A stretch of 64,000 bases of DNA from Mesodorylaimus sp. YZB2_4 (taxonomy: Eukaryota > Nematoda > Enoplea > Dorylaimida > Dorylaimidae). Where the stretch lies: assembly GCA_030248295.1 (NCBI GenBank), contig JASANH010001643.1:806001-870000 (forward strand), given 5' to 3'. Shown in pieces: positions 24,601-35,469 of the stretch; within the stretch, counting starts at the first letter, position 1, and each line of letters begins with the position of its first letter. The translations under genes and the position numbers were made by a program. The notes under the pieces were generated by a model. It saw only the letters and a program-made list of their open reading frames with translations, was not told the origin of the DNA and ran no database searches.

Positions 24601-27204
24601 AGCGAGAGGCGAAGGAAAGGTAAAACTTTTTGGTCTAGGTTTGTTAGGATGAGCTCATCTAAGTTTTGATGCTCTTTTCAGGTTTTTCAATGCATTAGAA
24701 GAACGGATTGTGGATCACGTGAGTGCGCAAGACCTACGCGATCAAGAGGAGCATCCCGAAGTACAAAGTCTTCACGATTGTTTGGCAGAATATACACGTC
24801 CTGAAGCGGTAAATTTATTTGAATTATCTGCTGATATTTTAGAAGATATCCAAGTTTAGTAGGTGTGTTTGGCCTGAGGAGAAGGTGGTGTATCTGGTTG
24901 CCTTGACTGCCCACCTTATACATGGAGCAGTATGTGGTCTGTGGTTGCCTTAACTGGCAGCCGCATACAGCCTATCAGTTGCCTTCGTTGGCCGCTCGAT
25001 ACGTTCCTCCACTCCAAGGGAGACAGAAACCCAGACGTGATGCCTGCCTGGAGGGTTCACTCCCTGCGGTATCTTCTTTCATGGAAGACAAATCCGCCTA
25101 TGACAAAAGACACGTTTTTTTCAGTGTCAATGGTATTGTCCCGACTGTCGGCGTAGGCAGGATAGTGCAGCGAAAAGGATAGTGTTCTATTGGCTTCCAG
25201 ATGTGCTCGTATTGCATTTGAAACGTTTTAAACAGGTAAGCGTGTTGCGGGTAAGCATAGGGTGTTATTGTATTATGCGACTTGGTTTTCAGTTGTCAAG
25301 TGGTCAGTTGGTCAAATTAGATTCCACGGTATGGTTTCCTGTGAGCGATTTGGATTTGAGTGATTACACTCATCAGTCTATCTCGAGGAATCACAGAAGG
25401 TCGCAGCAGCAGCGATTAGCACAGAACTATAGGACGCAGTAAGTACTGGCTATCTTGTTGGTGGAAGATACGATGATGGCTGCGTCCTGTTTAGGAATGG
25501 TGAGCTTTACGTTGATACGAGGCCGAGCCAGAATCTCTACGATCTATACGCGGTGTGCAATCACAGTGGTCATTCTCCGCATAGTGGCCATTACACGGGT
25601 AAGAAGAGTGTTGGATATTTTGTGCGTATGCTGATAGGGTTCAATAAATTTTAGCGTTTTGTCGTAATCCTGTGAATGGCAGGTGGTATTGTTTCGATGA
25701 TCAAAATGTAACGAGCATACGGGAACGCGATTTGGTGACTAACGGCGCTTATTTGCTGTTTTATGAGGTAAGAGGGGCAAGAAAGGGTCCGCGAGTGAAA
25801 CGGTCAGTTAGTGTCAGCGCGGTATAGAAATATGCAATTAAAGGGTGAAGGGACTGCATTCCTCATGGAGTCTGGTGGAAAAGCCTAAAATGGTAGCATG
25901 GTTTTTAAATTCATCTTGAAAGAATTTCTGGTTTTGTGCTTATTTGCTGATCTTATAGGAGTAGTCCTTAGGTGGTCGTGAAACCAAGCCACCAAGCAGC
26001 TTGTCGGTGTTTTATCAAGAACAGTCAAGAGTAAACAACTGGAAACTTTGCATATATGCAAATCCTCTCTTATCATCTGGACTTTGCCCATACTTGATCA
26101 TCTTGTGCCCATTTCAGCGTCGTCAGTCACGCAAAGGAAGCGAAGGGCATAATAGCGCTGAATCGGGTTTTGTGGATCACTGGTTTTTCCGAATTTATAC
26201 GAATCAATTACTGGATGGAGAACGACGATCGTCGTACAGTTCGAAGGACACGTTAGACGGCCTTGGTAAGTTTAACTTAAAATGGGGGAGGAGCTTAAAG
26301 GACATTTCCTAAGAAATAAAAAGCCAATATAGGAAGCATTAAAATTAGTTTTCATTCTATTCCTGACAATGTTTTCTGTCAAGACGGAATGCCGAAATGA
26401 AAATGTTTGCTTTATTGGCTTTTTTATTTCTTGGTAAGTTGAAGTTTTCGAACAGGACAGAGATGGTGGTTTATTTTAGAAAGTAATGGTGTGGCAAGTG
26501 GAGGTACGAGTGGACAACGAAAAGCGTCTAATGATGCGAATCATCAGCGTCAGCAGTGCGAATCCTATCCGTCGTCGTCGCAAGGAAAAACGGCAGCTCA
26601 GAATAAATTATTCGTCCAATTGCCAGGGAGCAGTGGTTCGAATGGAGAAAATGGTGTTGAAAATGGAGACAGCAATAAGATGGAGAGTAAGGCGGTACAG
26701 AATGGTGCGACTGTTGTGAACATTGAGAATGGTCAATTGATATCTGTCGATTTCCCATCTTTCGCCAATGTGCTGACGTTGGGATACGCCGCGCCAGAGG
26801 CATTCGAAGAAACGTCTCCAACATCGAACGAGGAATCGACGACGGTGACGGCAGAATCATCTTCAGTGGACGCAGAGGGATCTGGCGGTAGGAAGGACGT
26901 GCAAGGTACGAGTACTAGACCTATAATTGCTAGGGTCTCGTCGGCACCTGTCGATGGTAGAAATGGCTCGCACGATCTGCTTGGTATTGAAAATCGTACG
27001 ACGAACGTGATTGGTGTAAAGTTGAATCAAAGATCACCAATGCGAAGACGAGGCTCGACGAACTCGGATGTTGCGGAGGAAAAAGAGAGTGGGTGTGTCT
27101 CGGCTGGCGTGCCATCGAAGAAAGGGGGCAGGCGAGAGTCGTCGTCGTTGGATGGGATTGAACACGGGCTGCGTACTTGTTCAGTAGTGGAAACAGATCT
27201 ATGA
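21631..27204 (+). CDS. Ubiquitin-specific protease (USP31/USP43-like)
   Basis: Cysteine protease that removes ubiquitin from proteins. Fourteen exons agree in phase: 21631-22941, 23499-23683, 23736-23880, 23944-24143, 24205-24316, 24367-24473, 24533-24619, 24682-24808, 25125-25235, 25293-25438, 25495-25598, 25655-25767, 26118-26265, 26480-27204. They give 1206 residues. A Ser/Arg-rich N-terminus of about 310 residues precedes the catalytic domain. The Cys box GIVNHGNTCYINAVVQCL has the nucleophile near C323; QQQDAQEFFYWL follows. Zinc-type cysteine pairs (CPVC and CPDC) frame the finger. The His box NHSGHSPHSGHYTAFCR has its histidine near 876, and YCFDDQNV supplies the Asp. The finger block and TCPVCRKQS resemble USP31/USP43. 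The tail is low-complexity Ser/Asn-rich. All catalytic residues are present. The gene lies 613 bp upstream of RER1 on the same strand. Confidence 0.95.
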
Positions 27205-27816
27205 TTATTATGCATAAGTATATTGAGGGTCGTCTCGTAGACTGTCGTAGGGTTCTGTTCATTTTGATGAGTGTGACGAATATGTTTGACTGTTCTAACT
27301 CGGTGTCATGCGTGTTTTTATGTGGCACAAAAGGCAGCTTGTCTTGGTTTTCCTGTTCTTTGTATAGGTTGCATGTTGTGTATTTTATGCAGGCAGTCTT
27401 GTACTCACGATCAGCAGCGGCAGTTATTTGTGATGGACGTGCGTAGGACCAACGAAGGCCATTTCGTGCTATAAAAACGGTTATGTCCGGTTTGGCGTGT
27501 ATGACCGATTCCTCGTATGCTCGGCGTTCGGTGTGGGTCGGATATGTTGTGATGCATTCATGGATGAAAGTTTAGAAATAGAATGGCAGAAGAAGAAAAT
27601 TCACATTTTAGTTTAGGATAATGGGTGTTCTGTAACCGTAAAAGCGCGCTCAATTAGGAATTTAAAATTTGAATTCCCGCCGTTTGGTGCAAGTGGTTAA
27701 GAACCCTGATTGTGGGCACTTTCTTTTCCACGTGTCGTTGGAACTTCTGGTTGATCTAATAAGATTGGATTTAGAAGTGGTGGGAAAAATTGGGGCCTGA
27801 TTTTATTTTCAAAAAA
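27205..27816. other. Spacer between USP and RER1
   Basis: No gene was recognised. The spacer contains the 3' UTR of the USP and the promoter of RER1. At about 610 bp it is rather long for a typical nematode operon spacer. Confidence 0.4.
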
Positions 27817-29527
27817 ATGGATGAATCTGATGTGATTCGTGATCAACCAGGATTCTGTTCGCGGTTCTGTAAAACAATATGTCAAGTAGGCCCGAAGGTG
27901 TTTCCTTAATTTTGTTGAACGAATTTGCACAAGACGGTTTTGTTTCAGAGGTATCAAATGCTATTGGATTTATTAACTCCATATCCGGCTATCAGGTGGA
28001 TCACCACGGTTTTACTGGGCTTTGGTTACATGGCTAGGATAGTTTTTGTTCAAGTAAGAAGACAAAGTTTGATCGGCGAGAGGGAAACGGCGCTCTTTTG
28101 CTTTGGTCCTCAAAGGATGTTCAATTTGGTTGTTTGGCAAGCCTCAGCGGCACTTTTGCTGTTTGGTCCCCAACATGGCTTAGCTTAGGCTGGTATTAGA
28201 CTTAGTCTTAGGCTTGCGCTGGCATGTGACTTGGGCTTGGGCTTAGACTCATACTAGGCTTAGGCTTAAGCTGGAAGTATAGTTCGATGCGATCATAAAA
28301 TAACCTTCGATCACTTTTAACACCTTTTTACATGTGACCAAATTGGGCTTGGCGCTTATTTGACGCATCTCATCGAACTATACTTTGGGCTTTAGGCTTA
28401 GGCTTAGTCTGGTATAAGAATTAAGCTTAGGCTGGTATTAGCCTCCAGCCAGCCTTCGCTTGGGGGACCAAACGGCAAAAGCGCCGCCTCAGCTACCCAA
28501 AGGCCTCAAGCCTTAAGCTGTAAGCTATAAATCTAACCATACCCTAAGCCTAAGCCAGGAAAAACCATACCTGCCGAACGTTAAACAGCCCTGAGAAAAA
28601 CCACGCTGAGTATTATAGTAGGAGACTAAAGCACAAGAACGCCTGGCAATGACGTCGGAAGAAGAAATTTTGCTGAATGTAATGCTTTTACTTTTAGGGT
28701 TTCTACATAGTGACCTACGCATTGGGAATTTATCACTTGAATTTGCTGATCGCATTTTTGACACCAAAAATCGATCCTGCCTTTGATTACGATAGTGGTA
28801 AGAATCGTCAATATTGTGTGTGCCTTTAAGAAGTGTTATTTCCTGGTGCACCTGTTTCAGATTACGAGGACGGTCCTGCTCTACCCACGAAATGTGGTGA
28901 AGAATTTCGTCCCTTCATGCGCCGTCTGCCAGAATTTAAGTTCTGGTGAGTATGATGGTTAGTTTTTAGTAGGCTTATAACGAGATGGCAATCGCCTCAT
29001 CGGGTTAGGGAAGGCGAAATATTTGCAATGCAGATTTAAATTACTGGTTAGTGCAAAATGTACCCGAAAAATCTGTTGCGTGTCGTCGGATTAGAAATTT
29101 CCATGATCTTTCAAATCATTCTTTGTTTTAGGTACTCTGCGACGAAAGGAATCATATTCGCCTTCATCTGCACGTTTTTCGAGGTCTTCAACGTGCCAGT
29201 ATTCTGGCCGATTTTAGTCATGTATTTTATTATTCTCTTCTGCTTGACCATGAAGCGACAGATAAGGGTAATTTCTCCCGCTCTTTCGTTTTCTTCAGGC
29301 TGGCGTAAAAATCAATTTTGTCTCCCTTCTTTCTTGTTTTAGCACATGATAAAATATCGGTATATTCCATTTACGTTTGGAAAGCCCAAGCACCGTGGCA
29401 AGCCCGAAGCGACAAGTCCGACAGCAGCTCCTGGCGCAGTTCAAAGTAAGACAGTGGCTCTCTTGATGATTTCCGCGAAAATGTCACTCCTTCAAATAAT
29501 TGATGGCATTTTATTTTAGGTATGTAA
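27817..29527 (+). CDS. rer-1: RER1, retention receptor of the early secretory pathway
   Basis: Golgi membrane protein that returns ER proteins and unassembled complex subunits from the cis-Golgi. Exons 27817-27885, 27949-28053, 28698-28797, 28861-28945, 29132-29267, 29343-29445 and 29520-29527 agree in phase and give 201 residues (family about 190-200). Highly conserved blocks are [66 protein letters not shown], and [20 protein letters not shown]. Four membrane segments form the usual W-shaped topology, with both ends cytosolic. The last exon adds only the end of one codon, Met and the stop. Intron 2 (28054-28697) is inflated by an inverted-repeat element and TTAGGC-like repeats. A BAR-domain fragment follows on the same strand. 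Confidence 0.97.
28143..28493. mobile_element. Foldback element in RER1 intron 2 with TTAGGC-like repeats
   Basis: The ends are inverted copies: a block with CTTTTGCTGTTTGGTCCCC near 28155-28173 and its near-complement GGGGACCAAACGGCAAAAG near 28456-28474. Inside each arm are several TTAGGC-type hexamers, degenerate in places, and in the middle sits a smaller palindromic element (28273-28392). It lies wholly within an intron, so it need not disturb the protein. Confidence 0.7.
28273..28392. mobile_element. MITE-like palindromic element, copy 1
   Basis: A 120-bp element with inverted ends AAGTATAGTTCGATG at the left and CATCGAACTATACTT at the right. The same ends and part of the interior recur at 60248-60364 in the opposite orientation. 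It is nested inside the RER1 intron foldback. Confidence 0.75.
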
Positions 29528-29751
29528 TGGATGGCGAATTACAACCTCGAGAGTGCTTATGTGATACGGCGATGTGGTGTCCTTGGTTTTTGTAGATCGT
29601 TTAGCATTTAATTATAAGAGTAGGATGTTATTTTCTTCGAGGTGAAACTGAAATACTCATGGATGGTGTAAAATGGTTTACAGAAATTAGTTCTTTGGTT
29701 ACTTTGCAAACAATATCTCAGCTGTGATACAATGAATTACCAGATTTTTAG

Positions 29752-30327
29752 TGCAATCTTTATTGTGGGAGAGAGTATCGCGGCTATCCGCCTTTGGCTA
29801 CGTTCCTGAAGATTGTGGCCGAGAGTGAAGCCGAGATGAACAAGTACCAGGACAGATTCCTGCGGCAGGTCCAGATATACGCGTAAGTAGGCAGTGCTTG
29901 GTTCTAGTGTCGTGCCTCAGCGGGCTGGTGGTTTAGAGTCAACGAACTGAAGAAGTTCACGAAGACGACGTACGTGGAAATCAAGAAAGGCTTCGACGAC
30001 TTGAACAAGAAGAGGACGGCATACGATTTCAGTCGCGATCGCCTGCGGTTCTGTGCGGCCACCGAGATCGAGCAGCGAGGTCGGGAGGCCATTGCGTGCC
30101 AGAAAGACTTTGAACAGCAAGCAGTCCTGCTCTACGAGCGTCTCATCCGCATCCCCGATTACCAAATGGACATCGCCAAAGCCGTCGATTACTATCTCAA
30201 GTCGGAAGCCGAATATGGTCAAGTGTTGTACGCTTCGTTGAAGTCGATCAAGGGACCCGAAAAATACGCAGAACGTCATCCCATACTCCCCGGTGTCAGG
30301 GAAGCCCAGGTCTGCGCTGAACATCAA
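29752..30327 (+). CDS. BAR-domain protein fragment (endophilin/amphiphysin-like)
   Basis: Two well-formed exons (29752-29882 and 29937-30327) encode about 174 residues of a helical, charged domain. Features are GYPPLATFLKIVAESEAEM, then VNELKKFTKTTYVEIKKGFDDL, then a TAYDFSRDRLRF block and a helix ending VDYYLKSEAEYGQVLYASL. This is the pattern of a classical BAR domain, which binds curved membranes as a dimer. No start exon was found in the 224 bp after RER1. The 3' end is unclear: a poly-G run follows at 30357-30371, and a Ser/Pro-rich stretch at 30748-30859 could be a last exon only if a non-standard donor is used. It may be a partial gene or the start of a pseudogene. Confidence 0.7.
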
Positions 30328-31326
30328 GTAAGGGCAAGGTCGGCTGGGTTAGGTGGGGGGGGGGGGGGGGGTTTGGGAGGGGATAGAGATTAGATTAGAT
30401 CAGATCAGATCGCCTAAGCCTGATCTGATCGCGTGTGAACCAGGTCAGGCCAGGCCAGGTTCGGGTCGAGTCGAGTGAGTGAGTTGTATGACTGTTTACA
30501 TACAGTACTGTAGGCTGGCTGGACAATTGGCCTGTGCTTGGAGGCCAGGGCTTGGTCAGTCAGGTCAGGTCAGGTCTTGGTCCAGCTCACATACAATTTG
30601 ATCGCTTTTGCTTCCTTCCTTTTCTCTCTTCCTGCTGAACCTAAGGTAGGGGGTTTTGAGAGGAAGGGTTCAGTGTCCTGGAGGCCCAACGGGGGGCTAC
30701 CCCGCCTACCCCTCTTCCCTGCCCATACTTGCTGAACATTCAGAAACCAGTTGGGTTCGCCAGTCAGCACGCGTTCTCCAGTCGGCACGTCGTCTTCGTC
30801 GGCCAGTCCACAAGCCTCGGTGTCGGTCATGCTGATTGGAGCCTTCCGTCAGGCATAAACCTCTGCCCGCAAAATTACCAAAATCGAAGTAATTAGGATG
30901 TCTTTGTGTGTTTGATGTGAATGATGTGCAGTGTGCCATGCTTGGATGATCGAGTGATTCAAAGATCTTCATGCACTCATATGTTCGCGTACAAAACCTC
31001 TTACAGCATCCGAATCATGTGTAATTCAAGTCAGACGGTATGTCCACAAGCTGTTCTTACACCATAACGTGGTGACTACGCGTCTGACAGTGAGTGCGAA
31101 AATCAGTTACGGAAAGCGCATAGAAGACACGATACTACACGAACCAAATGGAACTCGTCAAAATGAATACAAGCCTAGTCATAAACATGAACGAGGGACT
31201 ACATGGACGAATGAATTTAATGGCGGCTGTAGCCCAGTAGGTCCAATGTCATAGATGAGACACCAATCCCCCATGCAGAATGATATTCCCCGCCACAGAC
31301 CCAGTTACGTGCCATACTTTTAGTAA
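30328..31326. other. Intergenic, with poly-G and GATCAGATC tracts
   Basis: Contains about 15 G at 30357-30371, simple GATTAGATC/GATCAGATC tracts and short GTCAGGTCAG repeats at 30440-30590. A Ser/Pro-rich open stretch at 30748-30859 may be a BAR-protein tail. Nothing else was recognised. Confidence 0.35.
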
Positions 31327-33430
31327 AAATGGACTCCCTTCACATTGCATAATCCTTAAATCATGGCCGGCTTGCGAGTGCGGATCGGATAGCGACGGCC
31401 GGCCGATGGTGATAGTGGAGTTGAACGCGCAGCGATGGGCCCTGTCATGTATTCCACTACGGCGGTCAAGTCATTTGCTGAGGCTGATTTATCAATGGGG
31501 GGTAGCGGCAGGTTCTGGCAAGGCAGAATCTTCGCTCGGGAGTTCTCTGATCAAAGTCTCGTTTCCGTCGTTCTTATTTTCAGATTAGCCGTTCCCAAGA
31601 ATTATGTTGAATTGATGAAGCCAAATACGCATCACAAAGGAGTTCGTGACCTACTGGCCTCAAGCACAGTAGGAAATTGAAATACGCCTCCAGCAGCAGC
31701 GGGCGCACCTTCATTTCCGACTGGTAAGGCCTGAGCCAAAGCACGAGACGGTGGCTGTGACAATAAAGGTGTCGACATTGTGATTTGCTTCCGATCTGAA
31801 CAAAATCATATTATTTCAGGGGCTATTTCTTAAGGCTAGTCTCATACCTTCGAACGCCAGTGGCAACCCCATAATAGTGAGCGAGTCTTCTGGAACGTCA
31901 TCGTCTAGTGGCACCTGCCTTCTTTGCACTTTTGCTGTTCGCGAATGCAGATAGTTCTAGTCTGTTGTCGTCAAAAATAATCGATTTCTAAAGTGGAACA
32001 GCATTATTTATTGATACAGTGTGTCAAAAACCAAAAGCTGTTCACCTTTCCGCTAGGACCATCCTCCTTTTTGCGACGAACAAAGCTGCTTTGCGGAGAT
32101 ACGAGCGGTGGTATCGAATTTGTGGTCAAGAACTCATCTGAAGCGACAGAGAATTCACAACATTGAACTGAACCAGGTGGCGAGTCGTATTGTGAATTAC
32201 TCGTGAGATCATATCCGATCTCGGCTTTTGGGGGCAACGATTCGGCTGTTAGGGATTCCGTTTCTGAAGGAAAACAAAAGAACACGATGTGTAGGTGAAG
32301 TGTCCAATGCACTCAGTGTCACAGTGGGTGCACACCAAGGCTCATCGGCGCTTGCTGCTGCTCTTCAGAGCAGTCATGGATACTGTTACTGTCACGGTTG
32401 ATACACAACTAGAGCACCCATCGACACTACTCTTCGCCAATGATACAGTAAGACGCTGGCCCAGGGCACGCGCAGCGGTCATCAAGTGCTATTACAAAAC
32501 TGGAAAGTCCGCCTGGACGGATAAGGCATAAAACTGAATCTCAAAAAATCAAAATATCTGCAATGTTAAGCCCGAACCAATGGCCTTGTGGCAGTGTATG
32601 GGATCGTGGCCAACAAGTCAACACAGGTCAAAAACTCGAGATCATACGTGGCGGCCGGCAAAGGCACCAAGAATTCACAGCGCATGGAAGAAATGGCGGC
32701 AGGTGACAGGTAGGTATATTGTGCGACTGCAGAGTGCTAGCGTATCTCGTCGAGCCCGTTGCCCTATACGGATCGGAATGTTGGCCTACAACAATGACAT
32801 ACGAGCAGGCGCTGCACACCATGGAAATGAGAAAGCTACGATGGACAAGAGGCTTGACAAATCTGGACGTACTGAAGATGGTATCAGAAGGTACTGGCAA
32901 TTGCGATATGATGGAGTCGCGATTGATCGTGTGATGGTACAGTCATGTTATGCGCAGAGACCCAGACTCGCGATCAGTGTCCCGCACAGCGATGAAAGCG
33001 ACGAGAAGGAGGAAAACGACCGCTTGGAAGACCCGAAAGCGATGGCGGGACAGTATCACGATCAGAGAAGACACAAAGAAAGTAAACTTGTATCCACGAG
33101 TGGCACCAGACTGAAAAAATGTGGGAAAATGCATGAGAGCGGGCCCTGCTCAAGACGGAACCAAACACCAGGAAAATTAGGATGATGAAACAAAGGAGTT
33201 CAAAGAGCTGAATCAAACATGCAAGCGATTCGAATATACTGTTAGCCTTACCGTTGGAATCGCTGTTTTGGCCAATTTCTTCTCTACTAGGCACCATGGA
33301 AACGGGGCATTCATTATTTTCCTTAAAAGACAATTGTTTTAGAAGTGATACGCATCATTTGAGGCACAAGAGTAATTTACCCAACATCTCAACGCTTGCT
33401 GACGTTTTGATTCCAAAGCTGCTGTTGTCT
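31327..33430 (-). pseudogene. Decayed copy A of the Y-x-SP-module gene
   Basis: On the minus strand this block repeats the exon order of the intact gene at 56718-59089. Homologues of its exon 12 (31330-31590), exon 11 (31657-31797), exon 10 (31846-31990), exon 9 (32041-32270) and exon 7 (33253-33310) are recognisable. The exon 7 homologue still reads NECPVSMVPS. Frames are broken by indels and stops, and a LINE fragment (32300-33115) is inserted between the exon 9 and exon 7 homologues. No full product is possible. Confidence 0.8.
32300..33115 (+). mobile_element. Non-LTR retrotransposon relic (reverse transcriptase C-terminal part)
   Basis: Across broken frames the plus strand shows a reverse transcriptase pattern. 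A VGAHQGS-type block appears near 32325. A VMDTVT segment precedes STLLFANDTV, where an active enzyme has FADD. The C-terminal ALYGSECWP, then TMEMRKLRWTRGLT, and a downstream SHVMRRDP complete the pattern. Frameshifts and stops make it inactive. It interrupts decayed copy A. Confidence 0.8.
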
Positions 33431-35156
33431 CCATCGAAAATTGATTCTATGTCGCCTGAAAATAAAGAAACAGTCGCATATCCTAATCATGGTTCCAAAG
33501 GCCCCTCGAAGTGAGCCTAAGATGGGGACAGTGCCTACTTGGTGGTAACAAGGCTGCGTGGGCCATATTATCGGACGTCGACAATGATAGGCAGCCGTTC
33601 ACTAGGGGAAAAATTTCGCGGATGCGCTGTTCGTTATCGCGATAGATGCCCGCCTGGTTTCCAGTTCAGCCATTTTTCTTGTTGGCTTGCTTCGTGGCAT
33701 TTCAACTAGTTTCCGACAGGCAGTCTTTCCTTTGACTCCCTGTTGGGGCTCAAATGACACCATCAATGTTCGTCAGGCTCATTGATCTCCCAAACCGACC
33801 TCTATGGCCAGTGGTCCCAAACCGACCTCTATGGCCAGTGGTCCTAACCCAAACCTGATCGCTTTTGCACTTGCAAGAACAACAGCAGGCAGAGGTTGTT
33901 TGAATGAAATACACTCAGGCTAGTTTTCTTGATAAAGATCTCTCTTGGTGTTTCATCGGATATGTGTGTCTCTGCTTATATCTACACTGAGCTCGGGAGC
34001 TGACCGAAGGGCACTGACAGGAAAGCCCTAAGATTTCAGAATTTAGACTTCAAAGATGAATACAGCAGTTAGCGGGCCTAAACTCAGGCTGTGCTAGCAT
34101 CACTCGTTCAATAATGCATTTTCAACTTAGCCAGAATTCACCCACTATCGAATTTGATATAAATTGTTTGAGGCACCAATGTGCGATTCAAATTCAGTGC
34201 GGCATTCTCGCTAATACGAGGCGGGTCAAATATTCGCACTCAAAATCAAAATTTTTGAATTATCATGTGTTCTGTTTTAGCTTCCCCATTTTCTAAGTTG
34301 TTTCCGATTCCTAAAACCAGGGGATTGCAGAAAAGATGTTGGATTGTTTGGTCGGAGTTGTGGCAATATTGTGTTTCTGGTGGCCTTCGAGAAAGCACCT
34401 TTGAATTCGTGCTACTGCGTAGACGTCGCCTTCGCGCTGTGTTGGCATTTTGAACAATTTAGAATCAGCGGAGGCTGCACTCAAGGTGGTATATGCAAAG
34501 GGCTCGACCGTTCAGCAACGCAGCCACAGCATTCCAGTGAACACCTCCTGAAAGGAGAGCACTTGTCCCGTTCTGTAGCGGCAAACACAGGCAGATAGGG
34601 CGAAAGAACGAGTTCACAATCAGTCTGACCCCTGGGAGCAAGCGACCATCCGCGGCCGCGATGGCTTGCCTGCGAGCGAGTGGCTGGACTCGCTCGATCC
34701 CCAGTAACTGAGGTCGGTTTGCGAACCACAAGCCCCCATTGATCTTGCATGTCAGGCTGTGGGTGAGTCAATTGGTACCGTCAGGGTGTTCCTAGTGGAG
34801 AGACGTAAGCCAAACGAGGAGGCAGTCTCGGCTGTCGAACACCGACAGGGTTTACAGTCCGCTATCATCTGAGGAAGTCTGTGTCCAGTCCATGATGCCA
34901 TCGTGTGGAGGCGTTCCCAGTCGAGACGCTGCTATGTGTGTGCTGGTCCCCGCAAGGCGCATACTCCTAACCCTAGTCTTAGCATACGCCTAAGTATATG
35001 GCCGTTACTCCTACCCTAGCGGAAGTAGTAGAAATTTTATCGACTATAAATGCGCATGCACAGCCTTGCTTATAGGTTTGACTGCTGGCCGGCAATAGGC
35101 AAAAACGGGCATCGGATCAAAAAAATTTTAAATAAGGAAAAAAGCCGTGATTCCTG
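33431..35156. other. Upstream part of segmental unit A, with an MSP-gene tail relic
   Basis: 33530-34330 matches 43340-44640 in order, for example the CAGCCGTTCACTAGGGG region and AGCGGGCCTAA. Near 34300-34350 the minus strand matches the 3' end of the MSP-like gene at 44598, but the rest of that gene is absent. A 27-bp unit containing CCAAACCGACCTCTATGG is duplicated in tandem at 33788-33841. No intact gene was seen up to 35156. Confidence 0.6.
33788..33841. repeat. Tandem duplication of 27 bp
   Basis: The unit containing CCAAACCGACCTCTATGGCC occurs twice head to tail, with no difference seen over the unit. The corresponding place in unit B (near 43575) has one copy, so the duplication arose after the units split. 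Confidence 0.85.
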
Positions 35157-35339
35157 TGTAACAAAGACTTGCAGGCGTAGGAGGGAGGCGGCCGACCGAA
35201 GTCGGCGGGACTAAAATTCCGACTGGAGCAGGCAAGTCTTGCGACTATACCTACTGCTGAAACATCAACCCGAGGGGTTGACGTCTCCCAGCCAGGGGAG
35301 AGTATCGAACTCGCCATGGCCTACCAGGCGGGGGTTACA
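35157..35339 (-). repeat. Solo LTR of the TRIM family
   Basis: On the minus strand this 183-bp block matches the TRIM LTR at 18911: a GTATAGTCGC and GACTTGCCT core, CCCCTGGCTGGGA, TGTAAC-type start and GTTACA-type end. It is flanked by a 4-bp duplication, CCTG (35153-35156 and 35340-35343). No second LTR is nearby, as expected after recombination between LTRs. Confidence 0.85.
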
Positions 35340-35469
35340 CCTGCTCCCATTCTCGTTGCTGCACTTCGCGACGGAGAGGGATGAATCCCAATGCTCACAC
35401 TACAGTATAGCCAAGTAGAAGCATAGCCCGCCGGTGACTTTACGATATGGTTGTTCTCCCTTTTTATGA

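Noticed and set aside
28184..28545. Possible true telomere end
   Set aside because: Hexamers are sparse, degenerate and inside an intron of a conserved gene, so this is interstitial.
32580..33185. 201-codon plus-strand open frame
   Set aside because: It lies across the LINE relic but in a frame that does not carry the reverse transcriptase motifs for most of its length.
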